The position numbers and the translations under genes are program-made. A DNA stretch of 64,000 nt from Yponomeuta sedellus (taxonomy: Eukaryota; Arthropoda; Insecta; Lepidoptera; Yponomeutidae): NCBI GenBank assembly GCA_934045075.1, contig OW203725.1:3267623-3331622 (forward strand). The letters are read 5' to 3'. How positions within the stretch are numbered: position 1 is the stretch's first letter; each line of letters begins with the position of its first letter. Shown here in pieces: positions 33,271-45,162 of the stretch. The notes beneath the pieces were generated by a model. The model was not told the origin of the DNA and made no database searches. It saw nothing but the letters and a program-made list of their open reading frames with translations.

Positions 33271-33509
33271 TATTATTAACTTATGATAACTTAGATCATA
33301 GGTTAATGCTTGTTATCCGTTAGGTACTAGCAGAACACCAGCGTTACAGAAAGTTGTCTTTCTGTAACACATTCTGAGCTGGGTCCTTTTCACGAACGCA
33401 GTACATTGTCACGGTATTTATATGACTTTATACGCCGGTCGGGCCCACCTACCCACGGCTAGCAAAAGGTCACGTTTCTCCTGATTAACCACAGAGGGCG
33501 CTAGTAGTC

Positions 33510-34535
33510 ATGGATTGTACCAAATGCAAATTGAAAATAAAGACCGACGAACTACTGAAATGCAATGGCTGCCTTACACACTTGCATTACTTGTGCGCAG
33601 GTCTAGATACGACTACATTCAAAAAAATACTTCCGATGAACAGGCCGAAGTGGAAATGCGACTCGTGCAAATTGGCAAAAACAATGGGAAGTCCGACTAC
33701 AGTGCTTAACAGAGGGGACGACGATCCGGAGGCAATGTCATCTATTATTAATATAGATACAAACAGTATCATGAAATTGATAAACACAAAGTTCAATGAC
33801 CTAAAGGAATCCATAGACTCACTACGGGCGGAGGTAAACATTAAATTAGCCCGGCTCACTGATACTGTGAGTACATTTGACCAACGGATGGATAATATAG
33901 AGGCAAGAATCGCTGGTATCAACGACACGACAACAAGAGTCACGGAAGAGAACCTAGCACTATCCAAGACAGTCGAGCGACTTAAGTTGGAGCTTAATGA
34001 CCGCGACCAGGACCTGCTGGAGACCGACATCGAGATCTCAGGCATCCCAGAAGTGAAAGAAGAGAGCGTGGGTCACATCATCACTACGATTGCATTAAAG
34101 CTAGGTATCGACATCGACGAACGAGACATAGTGACCGCGTCTCGAGTGGGACCCGCGCGCCCTGGAGGCTTGGTGGATGGAACAAGTGGCGACAGCGTGG
34201 GGCCACGCCCACGCACTATCGCGGTGCGGCTTTCACGCCGCGCGCTCAAGGATAAAGTACTGAGCGCAGCCCGCGTGAGGCGCGGCGCCACCACGGCAGA
34301 ATGTGGCCTACCTGGACCGACACGCCGTTTTTATATCAACGAACGGCTATCAAAATTTAATAGGTGGCTTTTTAGTAAGGCGCGAGAGGAAGCAAAGCAC
34401 CATGGATGGAGATTCTGCTGGACAAGGGAAGGGCGGGTGTTGGTCCGCCGAGCGCAGGGGAAGGCCAGTCACAGAATTCGATCCGAGGCAGACCTCGTAA
34501 GTGTTTTTGGAGCCGACGCCGTTCGCGAGAAGTGA
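33510..34535 (+). CDS. LINE ORF1: PHD-type zinc finger, coiled coil, FP-type C terminus
   Basis: A 341-residue protein thought to bind the element's RNA. Residues 3-53 form a C4HC3 PHD-like finger (C3, C6, C18, C21, H26, C29, C50, C53). Residues about 70-170 are rich in heptads (coiled coil). Residues about 170-250 look like an RRM-type region with TASRVGPAR. Residues about 270-335 match the FP C-terminal domain pattern (FYINERLSKFNRWLFSKA, then WRFCWTREGRVLVRR and a SDLVS-like end). FP-type domains are known from insect LINE ORF1 proteins and baculovirus FP proteins. The ATG at 33510 directly precedes the finger. Confidence 0.85.
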   Translation: MDCTKCKLKIKTDELLKCNGCLTHLHYLCAGLDTTTFKKILPMNRPKWKCDSCKLAKTMGSPTTVLNRGDDDPEAMSSIINIDTNSIMKLINTKFNDLKESIDSLRAEVNIKLARLTDTVSTFDQRMDNIEARIAGINDTTTRVTEENLALSKTVERLKLELNDRDQDLLETDIEISGIPEVKEESVGHIITTIALKLGIDIDERDIVTASRVGPARPGGLVDGTSGDSVGPRPRTIAVRLSRRALKDKVLSAARVRRGATTAECGLPGPTRRFYINERLSKFNRWLFSKAREEAKHHGWRFCWTREGRVLVRRAQGKASHRIRSEADLVSVFGADAVREK

Positions 34536-34825
34536 ACCATTTCATTCGTTGCTGTGTGCTGTTTGCTGCCGTGTGCTGGCTAGTGCCCACAACTCGCCAT
34601 TGTATAAGGTCTGTAAGCACATATCTATTATACCACTCTATAGTATTGGGGTACTCGTAAAAATGGCGGGGCTAAGTTTAAACTTTATACTGATGGCGGT
34701 TAAAACTATGTATAAAATATATTATGGTCTTTTAGAAAAATTAAGTGTTAAATGTAAACAAAATATAGTCGTACAGCGATACATTTGCTGTAAAATATAC
34801 AAGTATTTCAAGGGTTATTGCTGGC

Positions 34826-37753
34826 GTGTGGCTTCCCCCTGGCTCCATATCACGCAGGTATTATTGTATAGGTACCTTCTATAAAAGTATAAAAAATAAA
34901 TATTTGCGCCTAGGCTTTCTAAATGTGCGATCCTTATTTACTGGCCAGGATGAGCTGTTATGCACAATAACAAACCTAAAGCTTGATATATTGGCATTAA
35001 ACGAGACATGGGTAAAGGAGGGAGGTGAGTCAGCTGCGCCAAAAATACCGGGTTACTCCTTAAAGCTCCAAGCTAGACCTGCGGGTACTAGGGGGGGAGG
35101 AGTAGGTTTTTACGTGCGTATTGGTCTCCGTGTGAAAGTTGTGGAACATCCGTACACGGAATTAGAACAGATGTGGCTAGAAGTATCCATAGCCGGCGTG
35201 CGCCTAGGGATAGGAACTGCGTATAGACCGGAACGTGTGAATCGACGTGTAGCACTCGATGCGCTGACGGAGTCTGTATCCGCCTTCGCTTATTGTAATC
35301 ACATAATTCTGTTTACGGATTTTAATACTAATTTAATGACACCGGAATCACACGAGGCAGCAGGGATAAGGAGCTTCTGCCACCAGTTTAATTTAGACCA
35401 ACTAGTTAGGGAACCGACCAGAATCACTGACACGACTGAAACGCTGTTAGATCTTGCTATAACCAACTCTCCTGGTAAGGTAAAGAGAATTTCAGTTGTA
35501 CATAACAAATGCTTAAGTGATCATGGCATGGTCTGGCTTGACTTCGATCTAAAGAAGCCGAAGCCAATTGACCGCTTTAAAATTATACGTCCATTAAAAC
35601 GAATAAATACCGAAAAATTTCAACTAGATTTGGCTGAGACTCCTTGGCATAACATCCTAGACTTATCTGATGTCAATTCTATGATAGCACTTTTTAATAA
35701 ATACCTAATATACTTATATGATATGCATGCTCCACTGCACAAAATAAAAATAACTGAAAAACAAAAACCCTGGATTACAGACATGGTTCGTTTTATGATT
35801 AATTTACGGGATCAAGCCTTAAGCAGAGCTAACAGTAGTAAGAAAACCTCACATAAAGAGTATTATAAGTCACTTAAAAATCTAGTTACATCAACAGTAC
35901 ATAGAGAAAAAACCGCATATTATAAACATTATGTAAACAATAACATAGGGAACCCCCAAAAAATGTGGAAACACTTTAAGGAAACGTCTTCTTTTTATAC
36001 TAATAAAGGCAGCAACATTATACCTACAGAGATAAATGATCCAACAAAAATAAATGCACATTTTCTAAAAATTCCGGGCAATTCTCAAGCTGATCCTCAG
36101 ACTCTGGAGTATTTTAACCACGCAAAATTTACTAAAAGTTTCTTCACTCTCACACAAGTCAGTCAAAAAGAAATACGAAAAATCATCTCTAACATAAAAA
36201 CTAATGCACAGGGACATGACGAGATTACAATAGAAATGATAGAGTATACTTTAGACTATACATTACCGATAATTACTGCTATAGTTAATAAATCGATAGA
36301 AACACACACATTTCCAGATTGCTTTAAGAAAGCTGTCGTTAAACCAGTTCCTAAAATTAATAACATTACTAGCCTCAAAGACCTAAGAGCTATCAGTATC
36401 CTGCCAGTGTTGTCGAAAGTAATCGAGAAAGCTGTCCAAAATCAATTAGTACCATACCTGGAAAGCGAAAAAATTTTACCGTCTATTCAATCTGGCTTCC
36501 GTAGCGGCCATGGCACCGAAACAGCGTTATTAAAAGTTACTGATGATATACTGGCTGCGGCGGATGAGGGACTTGCAAGTGTGCTGGTGCTCCTGGATTT
36601 TTCACGCGCGTTCGACTGTATAAACGTTCAGCTGTTGATTGCGAAACTGAAATTTTATGGTCTCTCTGAGAAAACATGCAGGTGGTTTCACTCATTTTTA
36701 ACAGGACGATCACAATATGTAGCTACAGAGGATGGCAACGGGAATATGAAAACGTCTGATCTACGTGCAATAGAACGAGGTACCCCACAAGGGGCCATAA
36801 TAAGTCCAATATTGTTTGCAATTTATACAGCGGATATGTCAGGGCTCCTTAACACTTGCAAATGCCACCTGTACGCCGACGACACGCAGATTTATCACTC
36901 CTTTAAACAGGCAGGTACTAGACAAGAAATAATGAAAATTAATGAAGACCTTAATCAAATATTTGTATGGGCACAGAAAAACTGCTTAGTGTTGAATCCG
37001 TCAAAGTCTAAATTCACAGTAATGGGAACCAAATACCAAATAAAGAGTGTATTGCAAAGGGGCCCCGACATAATTATTAATGAACAAAAAATTCCTTTGG
37101 ATAGGGAGCCAAAAAATCTGGGCGTCATCTATGATGAAGAGCTAAATTTTCGGACTCACGTTAACGATAAGATTAGGCATGCTTTTTTTAAACTCAAAGT
37201 CCTTTATGGAATAAGAGATTATCTGTCTATAGATGTAAGAAAAATGGTGGTTGATCTCTTAGTGCTGTCACCATTCAATTATTGCAGTGCAGTCTATGGC
37301 CCTCGCCTGTATAAAAAAACTGCGAACGCCATCCAGAAGGTGCAAAACGCCTGTGCGCGTTTTTGTTTTAAAATACCTAAACGCGCTCATATTACCCCCT
37401 TCCTTAATGAACACAAAATCCTGAATATGGAGTCTAGGAGGAGGCTGCATATGGCCTGTCTTATCCATAAGATCGTATGGAGTGAGTGTCCTAAGTACCT
37501 TTATGATAAGTTGACATTTCATACACGATCTAGACACCAACATTTACTATGTATACCAGAACACAAACATGTCGGATTCAGGGGATCTTTCTCATATAGA
37601 AGTGCTAAGGTTTGGAACGATCTACCACCGCCTCTAAGAAATAAGCTGTCAACAAAAACATTTAAGTTTAAGTATAAACAGATCCTAATTGATAAGCAAA
37701 TAGAGACCGGAAATATAAAGAATCCCTGGAATGATTATAATAGATTTAAGTGA
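34826..37753 (+). CDS. LINE ORF2: endonuclease and reverse transcriptase
   Basis: A 975-residue protein that would nick the target and reverse-transcribe the element RNA. The APE-type endonuclease covers about residues 28-240: LGFLNVRSL, LALNETW (near 58), a TDFNTN motif where most relatives have GDFN, and SDHGMVWLDF (near 231). The RT covers about 480-760: DLRAISILPVLSKVIEK, LDFSRAFDCIN (near 591), GTPQGAIISPILFAIY and the YADD catalytic box (near 683). The C terminus has the AKVWNDLPPPLRN motif seen in CR1/L2/Jockey relatives. The start at 34826 is the first ATG ahead of the endonuclease. No breaks are visible, so the protein may be functional. Confidence 0.92.
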   Translation: MWLPPGSISRRYYCIGTFYKSIKNKYLRLGFLNVRSLFTGQDELLCTITNLKLDILALNETWVKEGGESAAPKIPGYSLKLQARPAGTRGGGVGFYVRIGLRVKVVEHPYTELEQMWLEVSIAGVRLGIGTAYRPERVNRRVALDALTESVSAFAYCNHIILFTDFNTNLMTPESHEAAGIRSFCHQFNLDQLVREPTRITDTTETLLDLAITNSPGKVKRISVVHNKCLSDHGMVWLDFDLKKPKPIDRFKIIRPLKRINTEKFQLDLAETPWHNILDLSDVNSMIALFNKYLIYLYDMHAPLHKIKITEKQKPWITDMVRFMINLRDQALSRANSSKKTSHKEYYKSLKNLVTSTVHREKTAYYKHYVNNNIGNPQKMWKHFKETSSFYTNKGSNIIPTEINDPTKINAHFLKIPGNSQADPQTLEYFNHAKFTKSFFTLTQVSQKEIRKIISNIKTNAQGHDEITIEMIEYTLDYTLPIITAIVNKSIETHTFPDCFKKAVVKPVPKINNITSLKDLRAISILPVLSKVIEKAVQNQLVPYLESEKILPSIQSGFRSGHGTETALLKVTDDILAAADEGLASVLVLLDFSRAFDCINVQLLIAKLKFYGLSEKTCRWFHSFLTGRSQYVATEDGNGNMKTSDLRAIERGTPQGAIISPILFAIYTADMSGLLNTCKCHLYADDTQIYHSFKQAGTRQEIMKINEDLNQIFVWAQKNCLVLNPSKSKFTVMGTKYQIKSVLQRGPDIIINEQKIPLDREPKNLGVIYDEELNFRTHVNDKIRHAFFKLKVLYGIRDYLSIDVRKMVVDLLVLSPFNYCSAVYGPRLYKKTANAIQKVQNACARFCFKIPKRAHITPFLNEHKILNMESRRRLHMACLIHKIVWSECPKYLYDKLTFHTRSRHQHLLCIPEHKHVGFRGSFSYRSAKVWNDLPPPLRNKLSTKTFKFKYKQILIDKQIETGNIKNPWNDYNRFK

Positions 37754-37800
37754 TAGGGATAGAGCTTGTAAGTAAAAGGTGCCTTTTTGGTGCATTATCA

Positions 37801-38739
37801 CCAAAAAAGCATTTTAATTTCTATATTTTGTTTCTCTTTGTATAAAAAGTGATTAGCAGATAATACATAGAAGGAGAATGTTTTTTCTATATATATATAC
37901 ACAAAACACAAACATATTTGAAAAACGGTGTATTCTTTATACGGTGGCTTGTCCTGTAGCCGTCTTACCCTACTACTGGTAAACACCGCTTGGTATGATT
38001 ACACGGTGTCCTGTTGACGTAATTTGAATGTAATACCTACAAAGCACTGCATAGGTATACAGTACTTACAACAAGTTTATTAGTAAGGCTGTTAAAATAG
38101 AAATAGATTACTCACACGTTAAGTAATAAAAGTGTCAAAAATACTTAATCTTATGTACTAATGAAGAGCCCAAACTAATGTGTTTACGAAATAAATTAAT
38201 TAAGGCCTCACTGTATCTATACAGAGCGCCACCATTATTATAAAACTAGTATACATGTTGTGAAGAGGAGGTAGCTGAAAACCAGCGCTATCTTACCACT
38301 CTTGGATAGCACATAGCTGAGCTATATCCGATTATCGGGTCAGCGGAAGTGGGTACGAGTACACACAGTGGCACATTGATCATGCATCATACGGGAAAGA
38401 TTTCTTTTTTTTTTTTTTGCTCTGCGTACAGTCGCCAAAAAGACCCAACATGTGGGCTCGGCAGGTAGGCTAAGTTTAGAATAAAGAACTATAATTATTA
38501 ATACTATGTCTGTAAAACATATTAGAACTAAAGTAATCAGCTGTCGACAGGGAAATATTACTTTTAGCCTTTTTTTCTCTTTTATGTAAAGTGAAGTATA
38601 AATTATTTGTCACCAATGAATGAAAGTCACATGCATGAAATCACTGTGATATATATAACAAAGGTATTTTTCTTTTTCTTTTTGTGATGCATGCAGGGCA
38701 ATACGGCTTTTTTTCTTAGCATATTGTGTGTTTTAAGTA
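37801..38739. other. Unassigned; possible LINE 3' UTR
   Basis: 37978-38060 (ACACCGCTTGGTATGATTAC) is related to 49975-50070, so a shared small repeat is likely. Otherwise nothing recognised. Confidence 0.35.
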
Positions 38740-38800
38740 ATGTAAGTTTTAATTTCTGAACCGATAATAAATATATTTCATTTTCATTTTCATTTTTTAC
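38740..38800 (+). mobile_element. LINE 3' end with (CATTTT)n
   Basis: ACCGATAATAAATATATTTC followed by ATTTTC repeats. Confidence 0.55.
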
Positions 38801-38825
38801 TTGTTTTGTTATTGCTTTACATTGT

Positions 38826-38943
38826 TCTTTTATTTTGTGCAAAATTTTGGATCGCGTGTTGTTTCTTAGCTTTTAGTATCATTGTACTGTGTTAAATTAA
38901 TTTGTGAATAAAACTATTTCTATTCTGTTCTATTCTATTCTAT
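38826..38943 (+). mobile_element. LINE 3' end with (TTCTA)n
   Basis: GAATAAAACTATTTCTATTC followed by TTCTA repeats. Confidence 0.55.
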
Positions 38944-39837
38944 GCAGTGAGAGTTTGTAGGCTAAGTAATGGTATAAGACTTAATTTCGAGAAAATTATG
39001 TAGCTTGAATTTTCCAACCAACACCGACAGTTTAATTCATCATCGAGCTGTCGGGTCTTAGATACAAAAAGACATTTTTTTTTGTAATTTGTATTTCTAG
39101 CATTCACGGCATCCCATATTGCAGTGACAAAATGAGAAAAGTGAGGATAAAGACAAAATAAAAATATGTACCTTAAATTAAGCAATACTTTGTCCAAATG
39201 AAATAATGGGTATAACGTATCTTGGCCTCAAATTACATTCGTAGTCTCCACTTGCAAACCTTTTATACTTTTAAAGTAAATAAGTTTACATTTGAGACGG
39301 TACATACCACTTCGTAATTTCAAAGAACGAACTGTCAAATGTATAATTTTTAGCACTTTTATAGAATTTAAATTTAAATGTAAAGAATGACGTCAAAATT
39401 ACGTCTGAAAGAGTATATAACTTTGACACCGACTGTTAATGTGATATGGTCACCGAGTGTACCGAACCCTCCATAAATAAAAAAGATTAAAAAAAGCAAG
39501 TCAGTCAAGTGAATATCATTTAAAAAATAACCTAACCTCTTTGCAAGAATAAGTATTTTTAATGACTCCTTTATGAAAAGTAAAAAGTTTACACAAAAGA
39601 ATAACTGCCAACTCTGATGCCGGACGCCAAATACAAACTAATAACAAAAGAAAAAAATACTATGGTATTGGAAGAATGAAAAAAGTTTACACCAAAGAGT
39701 ATCTTCCAACTATAACATCAACCGCCAAATAAAAATTAAAAAAGCAACCAAATCCTTCAGTGTCAATCAAATCAAAACATAAAATAAACTCAAAAATAAG
39801 TTTCTCTTATTTTTTTCTTAACTTATTTATGTAGCAG
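38944..39837. other. Unassigned; likely upstream region of the five-exon gene
   Basis: No 5' exon can be called. The acceptor-like end TTTCTTAACTTATTTATGTAG just before 39838 suggests an untranslated exon further upstream. Confidence 0.35.
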
Positions 39838-42800
39838 ATGGCAGACTACCCTTATGGCCCAAGCTTCGCTCCTATGATGCCCCCGGAGGGAGGGTATGCT
39901 GATAGAGGAGATGGTTTTGGGGATTACTATGCCATGACTCCCAGGAACCCGGAACCTGAACGGCGAGTACTACATTCTAGTATTTTCTAGTCTATTGGGT
40001 TGGTGTGTAAAGTAAAACGAGAAACATAGAGCTCTTCCGAGCCGCATCATCACGGAACAAAATAGTGTGGCAACATCATAGAGAGATTAATAACACTTCA
40101 GTCAAAAGCTCGCAACGAATCTGCCGTTTTAAAATCTATTATATTTTCTCTTATTGTTAATAATAAGAGAAAATTCTTGTAAATATTGTTCATACGTTAG
40201 AGTTAGGTTTAAATAAAATACGCATCTGTATAAACTGCATCAAGATCTCTTTAATTCAACCTGCAACACTGCTACAATAGCTACAATGATAGCCAACCTC
40301 AGATATGTACATGGCAGCAAAAGAAAAGAAGAATAAAGTTGGAAAATCGGGAGTTTATATTCCTCAGCGCTTGACGTTGAGTATCCGTGCGTAAATACTC
40401 AAAGTATTTACTATCTCCCTGGGAGAAACCCTGTGCTCTGCAGTGGGATGGAAAGGGTGACATACTTATCTGAGCTGGTGACGGCGTCACTTTTCTCGTA
40501 GTAAACTTGACGTTTCCATACAAAATTGAACACCTCCACCTGGTCAGATAACTTTTTAGCACTAAATATAGGCCATATAAAAAAAAATTACCTGAACATA
40601 TGGTATATTACAAAAATCTTATCTTACGTATAGGTAGCAACTAATGTATTGAAATTATCAGAATTATAACAAAAAACTTTATTAGAACAAAAGTTTCACT
40701 AACGTAGATGAATTTTGTTTTTGATAAAATTGTACAAAGTTTTTAGAAAAAATATCACTTAGAGTCCCTCGCATCTCGTCACGTTCTGGTCAATTTATGC
40801 TCTTATAGTTCGTACTCAACATGCTTACTATATACTCTTCAGGCGCAGCCCTAAATGTTTAAATATTTTTTTGGAATATATTGATATGTTTACAGTCACA
40901 TTAAATGAATTTAAAAAAAAGCGGGTGGCCTATTGCTCAAATATAACTAAGTTAAAATGACTCACACTTCTATTATGATGATGATGATTTTACGTTAAAT
41001 CTAAACTAGCTAAAAGAAAGTGCAAATTTTGGAATCAAAATATTTTTTTTGTTTTTGTTAACTGCTTAAGATGCCATGCTTTTTCTTATAAATGTTTTGT
41101 TTCCTTGAGGGACCTTCAGTCTAATTTTGTATACACATACTTTTATAGTTTTTCTGTGTGACTGTTTGTGTCCCGAATAAAATAAAATAAATATAGTGTT
41201 TTTACATTTAAAAACATAACCACAGCAACCACAGATTATTACAAATTGACCAAACCTTATTGACAATTCGCGACAGACTGACCTTCACATTATTCTGTCA
41301 CATCAGTGTGAAGGATAAGAAACTTTATTCCTATTCTTCACTTTTACACTGTCACTGAACGTCGCACAGAACAATTAAACCAATAGAAGAAACGATGGTC
41401 ACGTGACAGCGTACAGGCCTAATTGTCAAAACGATGCCTTAATGCCCTGAGTAAGAGTCCAAATTAAGATGGTAATGTAACTTACAATAGTGGCAGCACT
41501 CTGAATGTTTTCAAATTTAGTCGGGTTATCGCAAGTGCAAAATCTGTGAAGACGTCGTCGGATTATTTTAGAAAATTGAAATAACTAAAATATTTTGGTG
41601 CACACAACTTACCCTGGGATATTGTACAATAAATGCACAACGAGGTGAAAAGTGCGTGGTGGCTGCAGGTCACATAAGAAACAAAGAAAACGGAGATTAT
41701 AATATGAACTTCCAAAGGTGAGTACCTAAAACCTATGTTTTCTCGCATAAAAGGACCAACGGATAAAATATCACTTTGTAAATAAACTTCCTAATGACTC
41801 AGTAACCAAAATTACCGTAATTGTTGCTTCTCGAACCCTTCTACGCTCTAAAATTAAGAAAATAAACCAATCCATTTGTAGGTTGTCCTAGTGATGGGAT
41901 GGCAAAAGCATGGTCGATGAAAATTCGCCTCAGTAGTAGTATAGTCGATACTTGTTCATCACGCCTTCTTAATACATAATCCATTGTTTCTTCTTGTTCA
42001 AGTTTTCCCAAATTGATAAATGGAAGCAAAAGCACGCAAAAACGCAGAAATAAGAAACAGGACAAAAACGACTGTAAACTGCGCTCAAGGCACTTTAGAC
42101 CCGAGTGATTGGGACGAAGAAACTTATTGCGAACACGCCTGAAAGAAGATGTGGTGCCCACCTTAGACCAGTAAAAATGGAAGTAATGGTGAGAAAGTTA
42201 AACATTTGCTGAAGAATATGTACCTCTACCTTTTCATATACACTTATCACATGTTTTTACAAAACAGGATGCTCCCAGGAGTTTATTTTGTATTCGAGCA
42301 TAACGAGAATAACTATGAAAACCATCTCTCCAACAGTGTAAATCATAGATAAAGAAAAGTTGAAAGGTAAAAACAAAATGTTAAATGAATGGACGTCAAA
42401 GCTGTTAGTTTCACAATAAATTATGTGGTGATCACCTTATTGCAAAAAATATCTGACTATATAGATGCAAATTGTACCTTACTTCAAAGTGTGTAATTAA
42501 ATATCAGGATCAGTCAATAATAGACGTAGCTTGTAACCCAAATAGCTTTTATAAAGAGATCTAAAACGAAAGTGTTTAAAAGTGGAATATGTTATTATTT
42601 AAGCAGCTCTCTTTTGTAGGTACGCCTTTATTAAAAGTTTCTGTTTGTTTTCAGGTCAGTACTGAACATGGGAAGTGAGCAAAATGTCTGTTATCTGCCA
42701 ATGCCACGGTCATATTCTTCTTTCTTGATCAAATTTACTGCAGCCTGACGTAGTTGATGATCCTTAAAGTCTTGCGTTCAAAAATTCCTTTGTTGATGTG

Positions 42801-44922
42801 GTCATCAACCTCTATACCTGTTGTCTAAAATCTGTCAATGAAACGTATTCAAATATCAGAATTCATCACTTGACACATCAAATTACTGCATCCATCGAAT
42901 TACTGAATTATTACTTGCAATAATAATATAATATTGTGATAATTAAATACGACTTTTAGCGACAGATTGCGGTCGAAGATGGATTTACCTAGTCAATATT
43001 AGCAATAGTATTTTCCTTTTCAAATTTCATTGCAAGATAAACAACTTTTTAATACAAGGACCTAACTCGATCTGTATTTAAAAATTGGAAGAAGAAACGT
43101 AACGTAAATTTGATTTTATTCAGGAAGAAATCTGAGACGGAGTATTATGCTGACGTTGACGAATATAATTGTAAATTCACTATTTTGTATAAAAAAGTGT
43201 TGCTTCTTAAATTATTGTTACTTATTTTGATTAAACATAATTTAAAACTTATACACAAAGCAATTGATTATAATTATTTACATGATTTAGTCCAAGGTGT
43301 CTTCATTTTTCAACGTTTCTATCGATATCGATGGAGAGTTAGGCCTATCCCTAGTCGGTAGCGTTTGACAGTAGGGCCTGTACGCACCTTGAAATCGGTG
43401 CATTGATAAACGTAGTGCCATCTCTTTTTTTCTTATGGAAGGTTGGTTAGCGAAAGCAGGACAACATTACTGTCGAAGGTTTCTGCGAAGTTACTGCTAC
43501 CCCTTGGAACGTCGTCACACTATATATTGACATGAACTTGTCCAATCTTCACAGAGTGAAACATAACAGCCGCAAATCGCAGCGTTCGCGTCGTCATGAC
43601 GGTCGCACGCGGACGTTGTCGCGCGGTCAGTCACGGTCGCAGACGCAATCGCGGTCACGCTCACGGTCGCAGTCGCGGTCGCGGTCAGCTTCGAAGTCGC
43701 GGTCGCGGAGTCGCACGCTCACGATGAGAGAGCCTTCGTTCCTGGATGCTTTTAGAGTTTTGTATTTGATCCGTAAGTATTTAAGATGTACCTATCCTGT
43801 TCTGTACCTACCCTGTTATATACAGATGTACAAGGTTACCACAAAAAAATCACAAATACTACGAGTATCACTATAAATAAAATCACTATGCTATTTACAA
43901 TTACTGCTATCTCACAACAAATTTATTGTCATAATATCATAATTTTGGGACCAACTTTGGAGGACAACAAAAATGTTTTTCAAATGTCGTTGTTTCTATT
44001 ATCTAGCAGAGCCTCAGATCACATTAATCAAGTTTACAACTTACATACATACATAATATAACCTCACGCCTGTATCGCAGAGGGGTAGGCAAAGACCAGG
44101 GACCGCCACTTGCTACGATCCTGACAGAACACCTTCGCTTCATCAATGTTCACTAGTCGTTGCATGCACGCACGCCGGTTCCGAGTACTTTTTATCTTCC
44201 CCTTTGCTAATACATCCCCTATTTAGTCGATGTATCTCCGCCTTGGACGTCCCTTACCAGCCCTTCCACTCACATTCGCAATATATAGATAGAGATAGAT
44301 AGATAGAGAACACTTTATTGCACAACCAGAAAAATATTACAACCATGATTCTTAAATCTAAGTAATGTTATACAATTGGCGGTCTTATCGCTAAGAGCGA
44401 TCTTTTCCAGACAACCTTTGGATGGAGTGGATTGCATGGTATTTGTTTCGTCAATCTTCTTCTTTTTTTTTTTACATTTTATTATAACAAAAATCGGCTG
44501 CGATGGAGACAAAGTGTCAGACGTTACATGAACCTTAAAAATTCAAAGTCACTGTGTCATAAAATGCTTAAAAGCTGTTTACATTTCCAGCCAGCCAACA
44601 GAGAAAGAAATCCGCCAAATACCTCGCGACGCAGAAGCGTCAGGATCGAATTCAGGAACTTCTCAAAAGCGACGGCCTAGGCTCAAAGAGATGGCTGTTC
44701 TACCCGCGATCGAATTGTGGTGGCGACGGCGACAAGTCGGAGTCGCCTCCGACCCCAGTAGCGGGGTCGCGCGACAACTGCGACCAGCGGATCAAGATTG
44801 ACGCGGACTTCTTCAGAAAGTACAAAAAGAGTAAAAAGGTAGACAGCGACGCTCCCATAGCGAAGTTGAAAAGGTGGGAGCTGATTATGTACAAGCGACT
44901 AGGATTCATTCAGGCTGTGTAA
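39838..44922 (+). CDS. Five-exon gene for an arginine/serine-rich protein of unknown function
   Basis: Proposed coding exons: 39838-39966, 41572-41717, 43124-43170, 43557-43772, 44591-44922. They total 870 nt (289 residues and stop) and all four junctions agree in phase. Exon 1 starts at an ATG after a pyrimidine-rich acceptor and encodes MADYPYGPSFAPMMPPEGGY. Exon 2 starts after TTATTTTAG and ends at AAAG/GTGAGT. Exon 3 starts after TTTTATTCAG and ends before GTAAAT. Exon 4 carries the RS-rich stretch (RSRSRSQSRSRSASKSRSRS) and ends before GTAAGT. Exon 5 starts after TTTCCAG and ends at TAA, with QRKKSAKYLATQKRQDRIQE and KRWELIMYKRLGFIQAV. Exons 4 and 5 are the surest; the exon 1 donor (GTACTA) and the exon 4 acceptor (ACAGAG) are weak. 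RS repeats suggest a nuclear or RNA-bound role, but that is inference. I recognise no family. Confidence 0.6.
40345..40455 (+). mobile_element. Fragment of the dispersed SINE body (in intron 1)
   Basis: CCTCAGCGCTTGACGTTG and GAGAAACCCTGTGCTCTGC. Confidence 0.45.
41841..42161 (-). other. Long minus-strand frame in intron 2
   Basis: 106 codons, no recognised motif. On the plus strand a 40-codon frame overlaps it (42020-42142). I cannot tell whether either is real. Confidence 0.2.
44060..44280 (-). mobile_element. RTE-like LINE fragment (in intron 4)
   Basis: The minus-strand text matches the C-terminal coding part seen at 46860-47290 (CCTCACGCCTGTATC through CCACTCACATTCGCAATA). Confidence 0.7.
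44283..44425 (-). mobile_element. LINE 3' UTR with (TAGA)n (in intron 4)
   Basis: It reads reversed as the 3' UTR also seen at 58022-58135: GGCGGTCTTATCGCTAAGAG and GAACACTTTATTGCACAACC, ending in GATAGATAGA repeats. Confidence 0.7.
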
Positions 44923-44977
44923 GGTATCCACGCTTAAATATTGTGTATGTGCATTATTGTAACTTTATTTTTCGTAC

Positions 44978-44983
44978 AATAAA
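44978..44983 (+). promoter_or_regulatory. Poly(A) signal of the five-exon gene
   Basis: AATAAA lies 56 bp after the stop at 44920-44922, a normal position for the 3' end of this gene. Confidence 0.6.
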
Positions 44984-45162
44984 TAATATTCGCTCGTATC
45001 CTGTTCTTAACTGTTTTTATTGTATAGTTTCTCCAGGATCGTGACGAATAATAAACGTTAGTCGCGAGTAATTTAGTTGCCGCCACATTTATTGTATACA
45101 AAAAAAAAAATATTTTGACATCACAAAACAAAACGTACATAATTATGTTAAAATTATTTTAT

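Larger units (their letters stand above)
33390..37800 (+). mobile_element. Intact two-ORF LINE (CR1/Jockey-related)
   Basis: Both ORFs are open over their whole length, about 290 bp apart. The exact 5' end (before 33510) and 3' end are not resolved: no duplication was found, and LINE-type tails at 38740-38800 and 38826-38943 could be this element's or others'. If the tail at 38943 is its own, the 3' UTR is about 1.2 kb. Confidence 0.85.

Noticed and set aside
41841..42161. Transposase on the minus strand
   Set aside because: The 106-codon frame shows no catalytic motif that I can identify.
43580..43730. Plain microsatellite
   Set aside because: The CGGTCGC-type repeats lie in a long frame that ends at a good donor in phase with the next exon, so coding is more likely.
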